Made by a program: the position numbers and the translations under genes. From positions 1 through 64,000 of the forward strand of contig NZ_AUXS01000015.1 of NCBI RefSeq assembly GCF_001625565.1: a stretch of 64,000 nt of DNA, read 5' to 3'. Positions 1 through 12,044 of this stretch are shown here, piece after piece. The notes below the pieces were generated by a model. It was not told where the DNA came from, did not search any database, and saw only the letters and a program-made list of their open reading frames with translations. Every line of letters starts with the position of its first letter. The first letter of the stretch is position 1. This DNA comes from Pseudoalteromonas luteoviolacea NCIMB 1944. GTDB taxonomy: Bacteria > Pseudomonadota > Gammaproteobacteria > Enterobacterales > Alteromonadaceae.

Positions 1-1
1 A

Positions 2-3000
2 GGTCAGGATCTTTACGGTGAGGCGGTGAATCTGCGTACCTCTACTGATGCAAATGGTACGTTTAACTTTACCGGCCTTCGCGCTTCTAACTCAGCAGGC
101 TACACCATCACGCAAGGCGCTACAGATTATGTTGAAGGCCAAGATTATCTTGGTTCATCGGCTGATCAATTTGGATCACAAAGTGAAGTATCGGTAACTC
201 TAGGCCAAGAAGAGCAAACAGCCAAAGAAGTTGTTTTTACTGAACAGCTTCATAACGATGCTCAAGTTTCCGGTAAAGTTTTTATTGATGCAAATAGCAA
301 TGGATTAATGGATGTTGATGAATTTGGATTAGCAGATGTGACGATCACGCTCGGTGGTGTTTCCGCATATGGTGAAGTGGTTGAGATTGAAACTAAAACC
401 AGTAGCAATGGAGCATTTGTATTTGCCAACTTGGTAGCAAGTAATGAAGAAGGCTACACCGTAACACAAATACAACCAGAACTATTTAATGACGGCCATG
501 AGTCACGTGATGGAGAGATCGTTTCAATAAATACCAACGACGTTTTCTCGGTATCATTATCTGCGAACCAAGAAGTCACTAATTTACACTTTGCAGAGTT
601 GTACAAAGGTCGAATTGGGGGGGCAGTATTTGTCGATCGTAATATTGATGGGCAACTAGATAGTGGTGATGATGCTATCTCAAGTGTGGAAATTCAGCTC
701 TCAGGTAAAAGTCATGCAGGTATTGATGTTAACTTCAAAACTGTAACTGATTCCGAGGGTCGTTTTGAATTTACCCAATTGCCGCAAAGCGATGCACAAG
801 GTTATCAACTAGTCCAAATTCAACCAGCTAATTATGTCGATGATATCGATTATAAAAATGGTATTCAGATTGCGGATTCGGATCGCACAGATGTGATCAG
901 TGGACTTGTATTAGAGCAAGGTGCAGGGCTAACGCTACAGAATTTCACAGAAGGCTTTGGTATTGCCATTAGTGGCCGCGTTTTTATTGATAGGACTGAC
1001 TCGGGCCTATTCCCGAATAGTACGGAATTCGATGCAACAGACATTGCTATTGTTGGCTCTGAAATACGCTTAACTGGTGTTGATTATCAAGGCCACAGCA
1101 TAGATCTTAGCGCGCCAACCAATGAACAGGGAGTGTATAGCTTTACTGATCTGCCGCCGAGCAATGAACTTGGCTATGTTGTAACTCAAACTCAGCAACC
1201 GCAATCATACCTAGATGGTCAAGAGTCTGCGCAGGGTATCGTCGTTACCAATTCAAAAGGAACAGACAGTATTTCAATCGGTCAGGTGCTTGAAGTTAAG
1301 CAATATGCAAACTTCGATTTTGCGGAGCTACCAAGGGCATCTATTGCAGGTGAAGTATGGGTGGATGCAGATGAAAATGGCTTACTTGAAGATGGGGAAA
1401 CTCTGCGTATTGGTGGCGTGGAAGTTAGTTTAACCGGGACAACTTTAGACGGTGTCGCAGTCGAACGAAGTGTTTCCTCGAATGAGCAGGGCGTATACAC
1501 CTTTGATTACTTATACCCAGGTACTTATCAAATTACCCAAAAACAGCCGAGTGCTTGGCTTGATGGTAAAGAGCAATTAGGCAATGCAGGTGGCGAGATC
1601 GGTGAGGATCAATTCACAGGTATATTGATTGCACTTGATCAGCATGCTACGGGGTACAACTTTGCTGAACGTGGCAGTGATTTAGCTGGTCGTGTATATG
1701 TAGATCTCAATGATGATGGTGTTCAAGACACATATGAGATGGGTCTACGCGATGTAAAGCTTACTATTTCAGGAGCTGATCTTGATGGCCAGCCTGTGAG
1801 TCGTGATATTTTCACAGATGCCTATGGACGTTATGAGTTTGAAGATCTGCCGCTAAGTGGTGTTGATGGATTCACTGTTACAGAATACCAGCCTGAAAAT
1901 ACACAAGATGGTCTAGATAGTGTTGGTAACATTGGCGGAGTATTGGGTGATGATCAGATATCTGCTATCCATATTGAGCGGCATGTAACCAAAGCACACT
2001 CATACAATTTTGGTGAGCAATTGATGGATCCTGCCAGTATCTCAGGCATGGTTTGGTTGGATAAAAACCATAACCGAGAGGAAGATGATAGCAACGGGCA
2101 AGGTGGTTGGATCGTAGAGCTATTACCAGATCCAATGACTGGTGAAGGAAATCCTTTAGATGCTGAACCTCTGGCGATTGTGGAATCCGATGGTAACGGT
2201 AAGTACACCTTTAATGGCTTACCAGTAGGTACTTATGAAGTACGTTTTAGGCATCCACAAGGTGGCGTAATTTACGGCCTTCCTGTTTCTGATGATCCAG
2301 ATGCCAGCACTGAAAAAGGAACTATTTTAAATCTGCGTGTTAGCGCTGGTGAGCAAGTTGAAAATCAATCATTGCCAGTGGATCCATCAGGCGTGATTTA
2401 CGATTCAGAGCTGAGAAAACCAATCAAGGGTGCGAAAATTAAGATCACTGGCCCGAGTGGTTTTGAGCCTGATCTGCATTTAGTTGGTGGCTCAGCCAAT
2501 GTAGAGCAAACTACCAGCGATGATGGGTACTATCAATTCTTACTCTTTGCACAAGCCCCTGCTGGCGTGTATGAGCTCCATGTAACTGAGCCAAATGGTT
2601 ATCAAAGTGGCGGATCGAAGCGTCTACCTGTGTGTACGAACACACTCAGAGTTGGTGCTCGAGAGTTACCAATTACGATTTTTGTTGAAGAAACTGTACC
2701 AACTTTGGATGCGCCCGAGCATATTGCCACTCAGTGTGCGAATCATTCAGATCAAGCGCTGCAAGATATGCATACTACTCAGTACTATCAGAGCTTCTAC
2801 ATTGAGCCTAAGTTACCGTCGGGCAATGTGGTAAACAACCATATTCCACTCGATGCATTTGGCGAAGATCTGGTGCATGTCAGTAAACAGGCGCTCAAGC
2901 AAGATGTTGTGATTGGCGAACTGGTGCCATATCGCATTAAAGTGACCAACCAATCAGATATGGAGCTGTCACCACTGGCATTTATTGATCAGCTTCCTGC

Positions 3001-3892
3001 CGGCCTTAAATATGTTGCGGGCAGTGCTAAAGTGGATGGCCTAGCTATAGAGCCTGAACAGCGCGGCAGGCAATTGCGCTGGGCTGGTAAATCTCTACAA
3101 CCAGAACAGTCAGTGATGATCGAACTGATCGTTGTGGTGGGTACTGGTGTCAGCGAAGGTAAATATATCAATCAGGCTTGGGTCGAGTTTATAGGCGGTC
3201 TGTACCAAACGGGTACTGGCAACCGAATTTCAAATATTGGTGAAGCGACCGTTAGAGTTGTTCCAGATCCCATTTTCGATTGTAGCGATCTGATGGGTAA
3301 AGTATTTGATGATCATAATCGAAATGGAATTCAAGAAGCCGGAGAGTCTGGATTACCAGCAATTCGTTTAGCAACGGCGCAAGGTCTTTGGATCACGACG
3401 GATCAACATGGTCGCTATCATTTAGCGTGTGCGGATATTCCACATGCTGTTCGAGGTGGCAACTTTATTGTGAAACTGGATGAGCGTAGCTTACCTTCGG
3501 GATATCGTGTCATCAGTGAAAACCCACGAGTGGTGCGCTTAACACGCGGTAAATCACACCAACTTGACTTTGCCGCGAGTATCCATAAAGTAGCGCGCAT
3601 CGAAATCACAGCTGAGTTATTTGACGGTGAGGCAATCATGCCTGAGTATCTGTCTCGTCTAACGCAGCTACTGAATGCACTAGATAAAACACCGACAGTT
3701 ATTCGTATTGCATATCAACAATCTGAATTAGAGCAAACCACAGAAGCACAGCGTAAATCTCAATTGCTACTTGAATGGATCGAAACACAAGTGGCAGAGC
3801 GTGAGCTTCCAATCACTATTGAAACGGAAATGATCCCATTTTTTATTCCTGCTTTACCAGCCCACCAACAGCTAGGAGGAAGCGATGACTAA
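2..3892 (+). CDS. Giant modular secreted protein with SdrD_B/Cna_B-like repeats and a DUF11 domain (5' end outside window)
   Basis: The reading frame is open from the left edge, so the N-terminus and any signal peptide lie outside the window; about 1296 residues are visible. At least six modules of roughly 110-120 residues follow one another, each opening with a G-x-V-F/W-x-D-x-N-x-D-G-like calcium-loop strand and closing with a Y-x-V-T-Q-x-Q-P segment. This is the pattern of SdrD_B/Cna_B prealbumin-like folds. A DUF11-type domain follows (about 2850-3190), then another SdrD_B-like module (about 3290-3420). The last ~100 residues resemble a divergent OmpA C-terminal domain. There is no LPxTG or other sortase signal. 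The stop overlaps the next gene's start by 8 bp, so the two are almost certainly co-translated. I infer a cell-surface or periplasmic stalk/adhesin working with the outer membrane partner. No enzymatic motif is seen, and ligand and exact anchoring are unknown. Confidence 0.8.
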   Translation, partial: GQDLYGEAVNLRTSTDANGTFNFTGLRASNSAGYTITQGATDYVEGQDYLGSSADQFGSQSEVSVTLGQEEQTAKEVVFTEQLHNDAQVSGKVFIDANSNGLMDVDEFGLADVTITLGGVSAYGEVVEIETKTSSNGAFVFANLVASNEEGYTVTQIQPELFNDGHESRDGEIVSINTNDVFSVSLSANQEVTNLHFAELYKGRIGGAVFVDRNIDGQLDSGDDAISSVEIQLSGKSHAGIDVNFKTVTDSEGRFEFTQLPQSDAQGYQLVQIQPANYVDDIDYKNGIQIADSDRTDVISGLVLEQGAGLTLQNFTEGFGIAISGRVFIDRTDSGLFPNSTEFDATDIAIVGSEIRLTGVDYQGHSIDLSAPTNEQGVYSFTDLPPSNELGYVVTQTQQPQSYLDGQESAQGIVVTNSKGTDSISIGQVLEVKQYANFDFAELPRASIAGEVWVDADENGLLEDGETLRIGGVEVSLTGTTLDGVAVERSVSSNEQGVYTFDYLYPGTYQITQKQPSAWLDGKEQLGNAGGEIGEDQFTGILIALDQHATGYNFAERGSDLAGRVYVDLNDDGVQDTYEMGLRDVKLTISGADLDGQPVSRDIFTDAYGRYEFEDLPLSGVDGFTVTEYQPENTQDGLDSVGNIGGVLGDDQISAIHIERHVTKAHSYNFGEQLMDPASISGMVWLDKNHNREEDDSNGQGGWIVELLPDPMTGEGNPLDAEPLAIVESDGNGKYTFNGLPVGTYEVRFRHPQGGVIYGLPVSDDPDASTEKGTILNLRVSAGEQVENQSLPVDPSGVIYDSELRKPIKGAKIKITGPSGFEPDLHLVGGSANVEQTTSDDGYYQFLLFAQAPAGVYELHVTEPNGYQSGGSKRLPVCTNTLRVGARELPITIFVEETVPTLDAPEHIATQCANHSDQALQDMHTTQYYQSFYIEPKLPSGNVVNNHIPLDAFGEDLVHVSKQALKQDVVIGELVPYRIKVTNQSDMELSPLAFIDQLPAGLKYVAGSAKVDGLAIEPEQRGRQLRWAGKSLQPEQSVMIELIVVVGTGVSEGKYINQAWVEFIGGLYQTGTGNRISNIGEATVRVVPDPIFDCSDLMGKVFDDHNRNGIQEAGESGLPAIRLATAQGLWITTDQHGRYHLACADIPHAVRGGNFIVKLDERSLPSGYRVISENPRVVRLTRGKSHQLDFAASIHKVARIEITAELFDGEAIMPEYLSRLTQLLNALDKTPTVIRIAYQQSELEQTTEAQRKSQLLLEWIETQVAERELPITIETEMIPFFIPALPAHQQLGGSDD

Positions 3893-6800
3893 TCGATTCT
3901 TACTGAGCAAAATATCGCTATTGTGTGCAGCGGCTTATACCTCTGTACCATCAATGAGCTATGCCTTTATCGACGCTGTTAATGACAGCAAAGTGACGTC
4001 TGCGGCAGGTAATACTGAACGGGTGATAGTGCAAAAGCACTTTGTGTTTAGCGGATTGGATGAACCCAAAGCCAAAACAGTCGAAATAGAGCGAACGGTT
4101 AAAGATGACAAGTCAGCTCAATTCGTAAAAGACTCTGCAATTCGCTTTGTTTCTGGTAAGCACTATTTAACGGGTACTACCAAGCTTGAAATGGATCGCA
4201 TCATTGGCTTTTTGCAAGGCAAGCAAGATATTAAATTGCACTTTATAGGCCATGCTGACTCGCAAGGTCTCAGTGCCAATGCGCGTAAGATTTATAAAAC
4301 TAACCAGGGTTTATCTGAGCACAGAGCTAATATTGTGGCGGATTATTTCCGTCAGCAGCTCAATCTTGAGCCTTCTTCAACAACAACGGAAGGTCGTTCC
4401 AATCGCGAGCCGGTAGCAAGCAATGCGACGTTAGCTGGTATGGCGAGAAACCGCCGAGTTGAAGTGATTGCTGTTTACACTGAAACACGCACGGTAAAAG
4501 ATACACAAGTGATAGCACCGCCGCAGCGTCAAAAATTATGTGGTGATGTTACGGCAAACAAAGGGCCATTAAGTATCACGTTAGATGGCCAAGCTTTTAT
4601 GGATGAAGATGTTGCCAACAATGCAGACGCTCAGCGTTGTGCGGATATCAATTTAGAGCGTTTCGAGCTACAGCTTAAATACGATCCGCTCAATATATTA
4701 CCCAAATTGAATATACAACATGCACTGACAAAATCTGGTAATACCTTGATGCTACACCTAAAAGGCTACAGTAATTATCAGAGCTTTTTTGACTACGCAG
4801 AAGTGCAGATCCTTGCACCACACAGTGATAAAGTGCTGGCAAAAGTAGCACTTGATGACGCTTTGGAAGGTCGCTGGCGGCTACCTAGCAATATGCTGGG
4901 TATGAGTCTTAATTACCGCTTAAAAGTGTACAATAAGCAAGGTCGCTTTGATGAAACCAGTCTTGCGCAAGCTGACTTTAAACCACGCTATGCTGTCGAT
5001 GACGACAAGCTCGAAGGGTATTTAATGGCTGGCTATGGCAAGTCAATGCTTGCCAAACAAAATATCAAAATTGCAGGTGGCGCATTGACCTTATATGGTG
5101 AGCAGGTCCCTGACCATCACCGCGTTTACTTTCTTGGAAGGGTGGTTGCGGTCAACCGTGAGCGCAAATTTGTTCACCAAGAAATCGTGCGCAGCGGTAT
5201 TCACCGAGCAGAAGTTGCGGTATTAAATGCCGAAGGAGAAGGGCGATTAATTCATCGTGATCTCGAGTTGCCAAAAAGCGACTGGTTTTATGTGGCATTG
5301 GCCGATCTGACGATTGGGCAAAACAGCCATAATGGGCCAGTTGAGTTACTTAGTGCTGATCACAACCAAGATGGAAATGTTTTTGCTGAAGGACGTTTAA
5401 GTGGCTATATCACAGGTAAATGGCGTGATGAGTACAAGGTGACTGCGCGGATAGACACGCAAGAGCAGGGGCTGAACAAATTATTGTCTGGACTCCATGA
5501 AAAAGACCCAAAAAGTTTATTCCGTCGTCTTGAAGAAGAGCAACACCCCACAGAGTATGGCGATGACTCGACTGTAATTGATGATGCACCAAGCAATGGC
5601 AAAGTGTATTTAAAAGTCGAGAAATCTCAGTCTCATGTGTTATGGGGGAATTTTAATACCTCGTTCAATGATACCGAGCTGGCGCGTGTTGAACGTGGCT
5701 TGTATGGTTTACAGTTGCAATATATAACGGATGATCTTACCACAGCGGGCGATAACCAATCCCAGGTTCATGTATATGGTGCTGAGGCTGAAACGCTAGG
5801 TGCTTATGAGTCTCATCGTTCAACAGGTGGCTCTCTTTACTACCTGCAGAATCAAGATATTGTTCAAGGCTCTGAGCAAATCGCGGTTGAGGTCCGTGAT
5901 AAAATTACCGGTTTAGTGTTAGTTAGGCGAGGGCTTATTGCAGGCCAAGATTACGATATTGATGCATTACAAGGTCGTGTGTTATTGAATCGACCCCTGT
6001 CTTCGTTCCAGCAGGATGATTTACTCGTGCGCACCGCAAGCTTGGACAGCAACCCTGTCTATTTGGTAGCGCAATATGAGTACACGCCGGGGCTCAATGG
6101 CTTAGATAACTTGACCTATGGTGCTCGTTTGAGCCATTGGCTAACTGATACAATACAAGTTGGTACTACGCTCAACCATCAAGAACAAGATTTGTTTGAT
6201 GATCAACTCATTGCTGTGGATGCTACTTACCGGCCTAGTGATACGGCTTATATCAAAATTGAAGCTGCGCAAACGGAGGGTATTGGCAATACACTTAATT
6301 CGTTTACCGGTGGTATTGATTTTGAGCAGCAACAATCGAGTGAAATGGGCCAATCAGCAACGGGAAAAAGAATTGAAGCAGCATTTGAATTTTCTGATAT
6401 TGGGTTGGATGAGCAAGGGCATGGCCAATTTTATTGGCAACAACTTGAGGCTGGGTTTAGCTCTACGGGCCAAATAAGCCAAGTCGATAGCCATTCAATT
6501 GGCACATTTTGGCAATGGCAAATCGAAGACGATCATGCCATTCAGCTCAAAGTGGATGAACAAAAAGCAGATAGTCAACAGCGGAGGCAGGCTGCTGAAT
6601 TAGGGTATGTTTATCAATTGAACGACGATTGGCAAATTAGTAGCGCTGTACGTCAAGACAATAAAGAAAGCCTTGCAGAGCAAAATGAGGAGCTTCAAAC
6701 GCCCCAACTTGATGATGGCGAGCGCATTGATGCAATCGTGCAGCTCAATTACGACGGCAGTGAAATGTGGCAGCCTTATGTTTATCTTCAAGGTACACTC

Positions 6801-7961
6801 GTAAGAGAGCAAAGTCGACTAGCAAACAACCGAGTTGGTATCGGCACAGAGGTGCTGTTGACAGACACGCTGGCTGTCAATTCAGAGCTATCGCATGGCA
6901 ATCTCGGTGAAGCGGGCAAACTCGGGGTTGATTGGCAATACCAAGCGGGCAGCAATGCGTATGTTGAATACCGCGTAGACCCTGATGGCGGGGATTTATT
7001 CTCAACTGGAAGGCAAAAGAACTGGGTAACTGGCTCCAGACATAGATTTAATACTTCAACCAGTGTATATGCTGAGCAGATCTGGCAACAAGATAGTCGG
7101 CAAACTGGATTAACTCATGCGTATGGCATCGAACACGACTTTTTAGTTGGCTGGCAAGTTGGGCTTGGCTTTGAGCAAGGCGAACTTGAGAGCAGTAATG
7201 ATATGATCGATCGGGATGTCACCACGTTTTCCTTGGGCTACCAAACAAATTCTTGGCAGTGGCGTAGTGCGCTAGAGTATCGTGAAGACAGTAACAGCAC
7301 AGAAACCAGAACATCTTGGCTAGCTAGGCAGAACATCCATGCCAAACTCAGCGATGATTGGCGAGCGCAATTTCGAGTCGATTGGGCACAAAGTGATAGC
7401 TCTCGTGCTGAGAGTGAACCAGCTGGTGCACTCAACAGTGATTTTACTGAAGCACAGTTTGGCGTCGCTTATCGCCCAATATCTGCGAGCCCTTGGTCTG
7501 GAGTGGCCAGCTTTACTTATTTAGAAGACTTGGCTCCGGCATCACAGTTAAGCGGTATAGGTCTTGATAATACACCTCAACAGCGCAGTCGAGTTTGGGC
7601 GCTGGATGTGAATTACCAGCTGACACCGCGCTGGCGCATTGGTACTAAATTGGCGCAGCGGCAAGGTGAGCTGAGAATGGGCCGTGACACCGGGCAGTGG
7701 TTTGATTCAGCGGCGACACTTGGCGTATTGCGTGCTGACTATCATTTGATGCATCAATGGGATGCAACGCTTGAGTGGCGCTCATTGAGCGTTGATCTGG
7801 CTGAAGATAGCCGCTCAGGAGCCTTATTTGCGCTGCACCGGCATGTCGGAGAGCACATGAAAATCGGTGTTGGTTATAATTTTACTGACTTTTCTGATGA
7901 TTTAACGGACTTAGACTACGACTCAAAAGGATGGTTTATCAACCTAGTTGGTAAGTTTTAA
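3885..7961 (+). CDS. Large OmpA-domain outer membrane beta-barrel protein
   Basis: The protein has 1358 residues with a signal peptide (about residues 1-27, ending near S-M-S-Y-A). An OmpA-type peptidoglycan-binding domain lies near residues 85-200 (G-H-A-D-S, L-S-x-x-R-A, then N-R-R-V-E-V). Two or more all-beta linker domains follow. From about residue 640 the chain is rich in alternating aromatic/hydrophobic strands (for example [10 protein letters not shown]) and ends in phenylalanine (L-V-G-K-F), as expected for a BAM-assembled barrel. An AGGAGGA ribosome site at 3874-3880 sits just before the ATG, which overlaps the upstream stop. The unusual order (peptidoglycan-binding domain at the N-terminus, barrel at the C-terminus) plus coupling to the repeat protein suggests an outer membrane anchor, or possibly an exporter, for that protein. 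The family is usually annotated only as 'OmpA family protein', and the partnership is inference. Confidence 0.8.
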   Translation: MTNRFLLSKISLLCAAAYTSVPSMSYAFIDAVNDSKVTSAAGNTERVIVQKHFVFSGLDEPKAKTVEIERTVKDDKSAQFVKDSAIRFVSGKHYLTGTTKLEMDRIIGFLQGKQDIKLHFIGHADSQGLSANARKIYKTNQGLSEHRANIVADYFRQQLNLEPSSTTTEGRSNREPVASNATLAGMARNRRVEVIAVYTETRTVKDTQVIAPPQRQKLCGDVTANKGPLSITLDGQAFMDEDVANNADAQRCADINLERFELQLKYDPLNILPKLNIQHALTKSGNTLMLHLKGYSNYQSFFDYAEVQILAPHSDKVLAKVALDDALEGRWRLPSNMLGMSLNYRLKVYNKQGRFDETSLAQADFKPRYAVDDDKLEGYLMAGYGKSMLAKQNIKIAGGALTLYGEQVPDHHRVYFLGRVVAVNRERKFVHQEIVRSGIHRAEVAVLNAEGEGRLIHRDLELPKSDWFYVALADLTIGQNSHNGPVELLSADHNQDGNVFAEGRLSGYITGKWRDEYKVTARIDTQEQGLNKLLSGLHEKDPKSLFRRLEEEQHPTEYGDDSTVIDDAPSNGKVYLKVEKSQSHVLWGNFNTSFNDTELARVERGLYGLQLQYITDDLTTAGDNQSQVHVYGAEAETLGAYESHRSTGGSLYYLQNQDIVQGSEQIAVEVRDKITGLVLVRRGLIAGQDYDIDALQGRVLLNRPLSSFQQDDLLVRTASLDSNPVYLVAQYEYTPGLNGLDNLTYGARLSHWLTDTIQVGTTLNHQEQDLFDDQLIAVDATYRPSDTAYIKIEAAQTEGIGNTLNSFTGGIDFEQQQSSEMGQSATGKRIEAAFEFSDIGLDEQGHGQFYWQQLEAGFSSTGQISQVDSHSIGTFWQWQIEDDHAIQLKVDEQKADSQQRRQAAELGYVYQLNDDWQISSAVRQDNKESLAEQNEELQTPQLDDGERIDAIVQLNYDGSEMWQPYVYLQGTLVREQSRLANNRVGIGTEVLLTDTLAVNSELSHGNLGEAGKLGVDWQYQAGSNAYVEYRVDPDGGDLFSTGRQKNWVTGSRHRFNTSTSVYAEQIWQQDSRQTGLTHAYGIEHDFLVGWQVGLGFEQGELESSNDMIDRDVTTFSLGYQTNSWQWRSALEYREDSNSTETRTSWLARQNIHAKLSDDWRAQFRVDWAQSDSSRAESEPAGALNSDFTEAQFGVAYRPISASPWSGVASFTYLEDLAPASQLSGIGLDNTPQQRSRVWALDVNYQLTPRWRIGTKLAQRQGELRMGRDTGQWFDSAATLGVLRADYHLMHQWDATLEWRSLSVDLAEDSRSGALFALHRHVGEHMKIGVGYNFTDFSDDLTDLDYDSKGWFINLVGKF

Positions 7962-7980
7962 GTATTTACATTTTCTCCCA

Positions 7981-8017
7981 GAGCCCCAATAAGCTTAAAG
8001 TTAAATTATTGGGGCTC
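7981..8017 (+). terminator. Perfect 12-bp stem after the outer membrane operon
   Basis: GAGCCCCAATAA at 7981-7992 pairs perfectly with 8006-8017 around a 13-nt loop, 19 bp after the stop of the OmpA-domain gene. There is no long U-tract on the plus strand, so it may act as a weak terminator or as an mRNA 3'-end stabiliser. Confidence 0.55.
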
Positions 8018-8117
8018 ACCTCTTACTATTAAATTATGATGAGTCGGTGCTCTTTGGTTAGGCCATTAGTGTGTTTTGCGTTAGAATATAGCTATAACTC
8101 CTTTACACAGTGTTTGC

Positions 8118-10613
8118 ATGCCAAAGCAGGATCCCTATCTCTCTCGAGAACAAGAAAAATACGATAATCCAGTTCCAAGTCGTGAGTTTATACTGGAAAA
8201 AATTAAAGCCAGTAGCAAAAAAACCAGCTTCAGTCAGCTCTGCCAAGCACTCAATGTGTTTGAAGAAGAGCGTCAGATTGCGTTTAAAAGGCGACTTCGG
8301 GCGATGGAGCGTGATGGTCAACTCCACTTCAATAAATTCAAATGCTACGTGATCCCTTGCGATGACGGTTTAGTCAAAGGCAAGGTAATTGGTCACCGTG
8401 ATGGATTTGGTTTTTTGGAAGTTGAGGGAGAGAAAAAAGACTGGTTTATCACCAAACACCAGATGGATCGTGTGTTGCATGGAGACTGGGTGTTAGCTAA
8501 GGCTGCAAGCCGTGGCTCGGGCGGTAAAGTCGAAGCACGTATTGTACGAGTTTTAGAATCTGAACGTGCACCCATTATAGGTCGATATTTTGTTGAGCAC
8601 GGCATGGCGGTAGTTGTACCGGAAGATCCACGTCTTACTCAAGATATTATTATTTTGCCCGGCAGTGAAAAAGGTGCGCGACACAATCAAATGGTGCAGG
8701 TTGAAATAACCCAGCGGCCAACGAAGCAAATGAATGCGGTTGGCAAGATCACTGATGTGATTGGCGACCATATGGCACCGGGTATGGAAATTGAAGTTGC
8801 GCTGCGCAATCACGATATACCGCATATTTGGCCGCAAGCGGTTGAGGATCAAGTGAGCAAACACGGCGAACACGTTGCAGAAAAAGACAAACAAGGCCGT
8901 ATTGACCTTCGCAATTTACCGCTATTAACCATTGATGGTGAAGATGCGCGAGATTTTGACGATGCGGTTCACTGTGAACGTAAACGTTCGGGTGGTTGGC
9001 GACTTTGGGTTGCCATTGCTGATGTATCCCATTATGTAGAAAAAAATAGTCCGCTAGATAAAGAAGCTATTGAGCGTGGTAACTCGGTGTACTTCCCCGA
9101 GCAAGTTGTACCTATGTTACCCAAAGTGCTATCCAACGGGTTGTGTTCATTGAACCCAAAAGTCGATAGACTTTGCATGGTCGCGGAGATGACGGTTTCA
9201 GAAGCAGGACGACTGTCAGGCTATCGTTTTTACGAAGCTGTGATGAACTCCCATGCACGACTGACATATACAAAAGTACATGCAATTTTACAAGGTGATG
9301 AAAAGCTACGAGCAGAATATGCTGATGTAACGCCTCACCTGACAGAGCTTCACAACATGTATATGGCGCTTAAATCGGCGCGTCAAACACGTGGTGCCAT
9401 TGAATTTGAGACACTGGAAACTCGTTTTGTATTCAATGCTTATCGTAAAATTGAATCAATAGTACCTGTTGTACGTAACGATGCGCATAAACTCATCGAA
9501 GAGTGTATGATTTTGGCAAATGTGTCGGCGGCAAGGTTACTTGAAAAACACGAAGCAAGTAGCTTATACCGTGTCCATGATGAGCCAGATCCTGAAAAGC
9601 TTAGCCACTTTAGGCAGTTCTTAAATGATCTGGGGATAGAGAGTCCAATTGGCCATGAGCCTACACCGCTTGAACTGACTGAGGCGCTAGCATCGCTAGG
9701 TCAACGTCCAGAGACTGAGCTTATCCAAACCATGTTACTGCGCTCTATGAAGCAAGCGGTATATCAACCAGATAATATTGGTCATTATGGCCTGGCGCTT
9801 AAAGCGTATGCTCACTTTACTTCACCTATCAGGCGTTATCCTGATCTGGTTGTGCATAGAGCAATCAAAGGGATCTTAGCTGAACAAGGGCAAAAAGTGT
9901 CTGGCGCGTATGTGTACGATGCGGATGAAGCCGATCAACTTGGTGAGCAGTGTTCGATGACCGAGCGCCGTGCTGATGACGCAACGCGAGAAGTGGCTGA
10001 CTGGCTGAAGTGCGAATTTATGCAAGACCATGTCGGCAGTGAGTTCTCAGGTGTGATTTCATCAGTAACCAATTTTGGCTTGTTTGTTCGCCTTGATGAG
10101 TTGCAAATTGATGGCATGATCCACGTTAGCAATTTGGGTCACGAGTATTTCCATTTTGATGGTGCAAAGCACTGCTTAGTCGGAGAGCATAGTAAAACGG
10201 TATACCGTTTAGGCGACAAATTGAGTGTCGTCGTAGCATCAGTGAGCCTAGATGAGCGACGCATTAATTTGGTATTGGCGGATGAAGCCGAGCCTGATCG
10301 TTATGCAAGGCGTCGCAAAAAATCCAGCTCTGATGCAGAACCAGCTGCAAAAAGTAGTGTTCGCGCTCAGTTGAAAGCGGGTAAAATTCCAAAAGGAAAA
10401 TCGGATAAACAAGACGACTCGCCAGATAAAGGCAGCAAACAGGCTAAAAAACGTAAAAAAACCACGCCGAAAGGGGTGTTGAAGAAGAGCAAAAAAGCGG
10501 GCGCATCAGGAAGTAAAAAAGCCGCTAAAAAAAGTACAGGAAAAAAAGCCACTAAGGCGAAAAGACCGGGTAAAAATGCCCGCAAGAGACAAAAAAATAG
10601 TGCCGGAGCATAG
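8118..10613 (+). CDS. rnr: Ribonuclease R
   Basis: This 831-residue 3'-5' exoribonuclease degrades structured RNA and acts in mRNA turnover and rRNA quality control. Domain order is that of RNase R: an N-terminal winged-helix segment (about residues 20-80), cold-shock domains, and an RNB catalytic core with the Mg-binding signature [11 protein letters not shown] (about 273-283). An S1 domain follows (about 640-720), then a lysine-rich tail of roughly 100 residues from about residue 730. The tail is long and low in complexity (repeated K-K, A-K-K, G-K-K). It probably helps RNA or ribosome binding, as shown for the basic tail of the E. coli enzyme. The ATG at 8118 gives the usual N-terminus. 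rlmB follows after 2 bp, the conserved rnr-rlmB arrangement of gammaproteobacteria. Confidence 0.96.
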   Translation: MPKQDPYLSREQEKYDNPVPSREFILEKIKASSKKTSFSQLCQALNVFEEERQIAFKRRLRAMERDGQLHFNKFKCYVIPCDDGLVKGKVIGHRDGFGFLEVEGEKKDWFITKHQMDRVLHGDWVLAKAASRGSGGKVEARIVRVLESERAPIIGRYFVEHGMAVVVPEDPRLTQDIIILPGSEKGARHNQMVQVEITQRPTKQMNAVGKITDVIGDHMAPGMEIEVALRNHDIPHIWPQAVEDQVSKHGEHVAEKDKQGRIDLRNLPLLTIDGEDARDFDDAVHCERKRSGGWRLWVAIADVSHYVEKNSPLDKEAIERGNSVYFPEQVVPMLPKVLSNGLCSLNPKVDRLCMVAEMTVSEAGRLSGYRFYEAVMNSHARLTYTKVHAILQGDEKLRAEYADVTPHLTELHNMYMALKSARQTRGAIEFETLETRFVFNAYRKIESIVPVVRNDAHKLIEECMILANVSAARLLEKHEASSLYRVHDEPDPEKLSHFRQFLNDLGIESPIGHEPTPLELTEALASLGQRPETELIQTMLLRSMKQAVYQPDNIGHYGLALKAYAHFTSPIRRYPDLVVHRAIKGILAEQGQKVSGAYVYDADEADQLGEQCSMTERRADDATREVADWLKCEFMQDHVGSEFSGVISSVTNFGLFVRLDELQIDGMIHVSNLGHEYFHFDGAKHCLVGEHSKTVYRLGDKLSVVVASVSLDERRINLVLADEAEPDRYARRRKKSSSDAEPAAKSSVRAQLKAGKIPKGKSDKQDDSPDKGSKQAKKRKKTTPKGVLKKSKKAGASGSKKAAKKSTGKKATKAKRPGKNARKRQKNSAGA

Positions 10614-10615
10614 TT

Positions 10616-11353
10616 TTGAGTAATGAATTAATTTTTGGCTTTCACTCCATTGAAGCCATTTTAGCCAAAGAACCTGAACGCTTTTTAGAAATTTACGCAT
10701 TGAAAGGTCGTGATGATAAGCGCTTGAGTGCGGTGGTCAATGAAGCGCGTAAGTATGGTATTTCAGTGCAGTTTATGCAGCGTAAAGCCCTAGATAACAA
10801 AGCAAAAGGCGAACAGCATCAAGGCATTATTGCCAACGTCAAAGCCCCGCGCACATTGAATGAAAACGATTTACAAGGGATCATTGATGCGAATGCAGCA
10901 CCCTTTTTCTTGGTGCTAGATGGTGTCACAGATCCTCATAACTTAGGAGCATGCTTGCGTAGTGCTGATGCGGCAGGCGTGCACGCGGTTATCGTGCCAA
11001 AAGATAAGTCTGCCAAGCTGAATGGCACAGCACGCAAAGTGGCGTGTGGTGCAGCGGAAACGGTGCCACTTATTCAAGTAACAAACCTAGCGCGTACATT
11101 ACGTGATATTAAAGACGCAGGTGTTTGGGTTGTTGGTACAGCAGGAGAGACAGACAATGAGATTTTCACATCTGATCTAAAGGGCCCTGTTGCGATAGTT
11201 ATGGGAGCAGAGGGCGATGGTATGCGTCGCTTAACAAGAGAGCACTGCGACTTATTGGTGAAAATCCCAATGGTCGGCACTGTATCTAGCTTGAACGTGT
11301 CGGTTGCTACAGGCGTTTGCTTGTTTGAAGTGCTGCGTCAGCGCAATTTATAA
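10616..11353 (+). CDS. rlmB: 23S rRNA (guanosine(2251)-2'-O)-methyltransferase RlmB
   Basis: This SpoU-family (SPOUT) methyltransferase modifies G2251 in the peptidyl-transferase P-loop of 23S rRNA using SAM. The N-terminal substrate-binding domain (about 1-75) precedes the knotted catalytic domain. The three SpoU motifs are present: [12 protein letters not shown] (about 105), [11 protein letters not shown] (about 195) and S-S-L-N-V-S-V-A-T (about 223). Its 245 residues equal the usual length. The start is a TTG at 10616, supported by a GGAG site at 10605-10608 and by alignment of the following M-S-N-E-L-I-F-G with the family N-terminus. It lies 2 bp after rnr, so the two are translated as a unit. 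Confidence 0.95.
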   Translation: MSNELIFGFHSIEAILAKEPERFLEIYALKGRDDKRLSAVVNEARKYGISVQFMQRKALDNKAKGEQHQGIIANVKAPRTLNENDLQGIIDANAAPFFLVLDGVTDPHNLGACLRSADAAGVHAVIVPKDKSAKLNGTARKVACGAAETVPLIQVTNLARTLRDIKDAGVWVVGTAGETDNEIFTSDLKGPVAIVMGAEGDGMRRLTREHCDLLVKIPMVGTVSSLNVSVATGVCLFEVLRQRNL

Positions 11354-11360
11354 GTTACTG

Positions 11361-11393
11361 TTAGAGACTTTACTTAACTAGTAAAGTCTCTAA
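11361..11393. terminator. Terminator hairpin between convergent rlmB and yjjG
   Basis: A 14-bp perfect stem (TTAGAGACTTTACT at 11361-11374 with 11380-11393) encloses a 5-nt loop. It starts 8 bp after rlmB and overlaps the last codons and stop of the convergent yjjG gene. It probably ends transcripts from both sides. Confidence 0.65.
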
Positions 11394-12044
11394 CTCTGCC
11401 AAATCGCCCACTCGATAAGTTGGTTGAATATCATCGGGACAAGTTTGACCATCATGTTGTAACCAGCAGCTGTCTATGCCAAATCTATTGGCACCCAATA
11501 TGTCACTTTTTGGCGTATCTCCTACCATCAAAACATTTGCCTTATTAGGGTTACCTAACAGCTCTAAGGTGTGTTCAAATACTTGCGGATCGGGTTTAGC
11601 TACGCCAACTTGCTCAGAAATAACGACATGATCAAAAAAATGCTTAAATCCGGTATTGTTTAAACGCTTTTCTTGCAGCGCGCTAAATCCATTGGTGATG
11701 ATGTTCAAAGAAGTTGTTGGATTGAGTGCCGATAATAAAGAGTGCGCGCCAGGTAAGGGCTTACATATGTCTGCCATGGCATTTAAAAAGCCAAGATTTA
11801 ACAGCTCAGGTGAGACAGCCAGCTTTGTAGCCCAGGTATTAAAGCGAGTAATTTGAAGCGTTTGCGCATCAATTTTCCCTTCCTGATACTGAATCCACAA
11901 GGGCGCATTGAGTGTCTGATATTCATTGTAGTCTTGCTGACTAAATACCACATTATGTTGTTTGAACATGGTTTGTAAGCCGAGAAAAGCGTCAAAATGA
12001 AACAGGGTTTCATCGGCGTCAAAGATGATATGAGAATACTTCAT
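11370..12044 (-). CDS. yjjG: HAD-family pyrimidine 5'-nucleotidase (YjjG-type)
   Basis: This cytoplasmic nucleotidase of the haloacid dehalogenase superfamily dephosphorylates pyrimidine and non-canonical nucleoside monophosphates. All HAD motifs are visible: I (F-D-A-D-E-T near residue 10, with nucleophile and acid/base Asp), II (I-T-N-G, about 104), III (A-K-P-D-P, about 147) and IV (V-G-D-T-P-K-S-D, about 172). A longer frame begins with a TTG at 12047. The ATG at 12044 is preferred because it makes a TGATG stop-start overlap with yjjX and gives 224 residues, close to the E. coli protein. Both genes of the pair act on damaged or aberrant nucleotides, so a shared nucleotide-sanitation role is likely. 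Confidence 0.88.
   Translation of the reverse strand: MKYSHIIFDADETLFHFDAFLGLQTMFKQHNVVFSQQDYNEYQTLNAPLWIQYQEGKIDAQTLQITRFNTWATKLAVSPELLNLGFLNAMADICKPLPGAHSLLSALNPTTSLNIITNGFSALQEKRLNNTGFKHFFDHVVISEQVGVAKPDPQVFEHTLELLGNPNKANVLMVGDTPKSDILGANRFGIDSCWLQHDGQTCPDDIQPTYRVGDLAELETLLVK

Noticed and set aside
6160..6477. 105-codon frame inside the OmpA/barrel gene
   Set aside because: It lies wholly inside a well-supported gene in another frame and has low-complexity, shadow-like composition.
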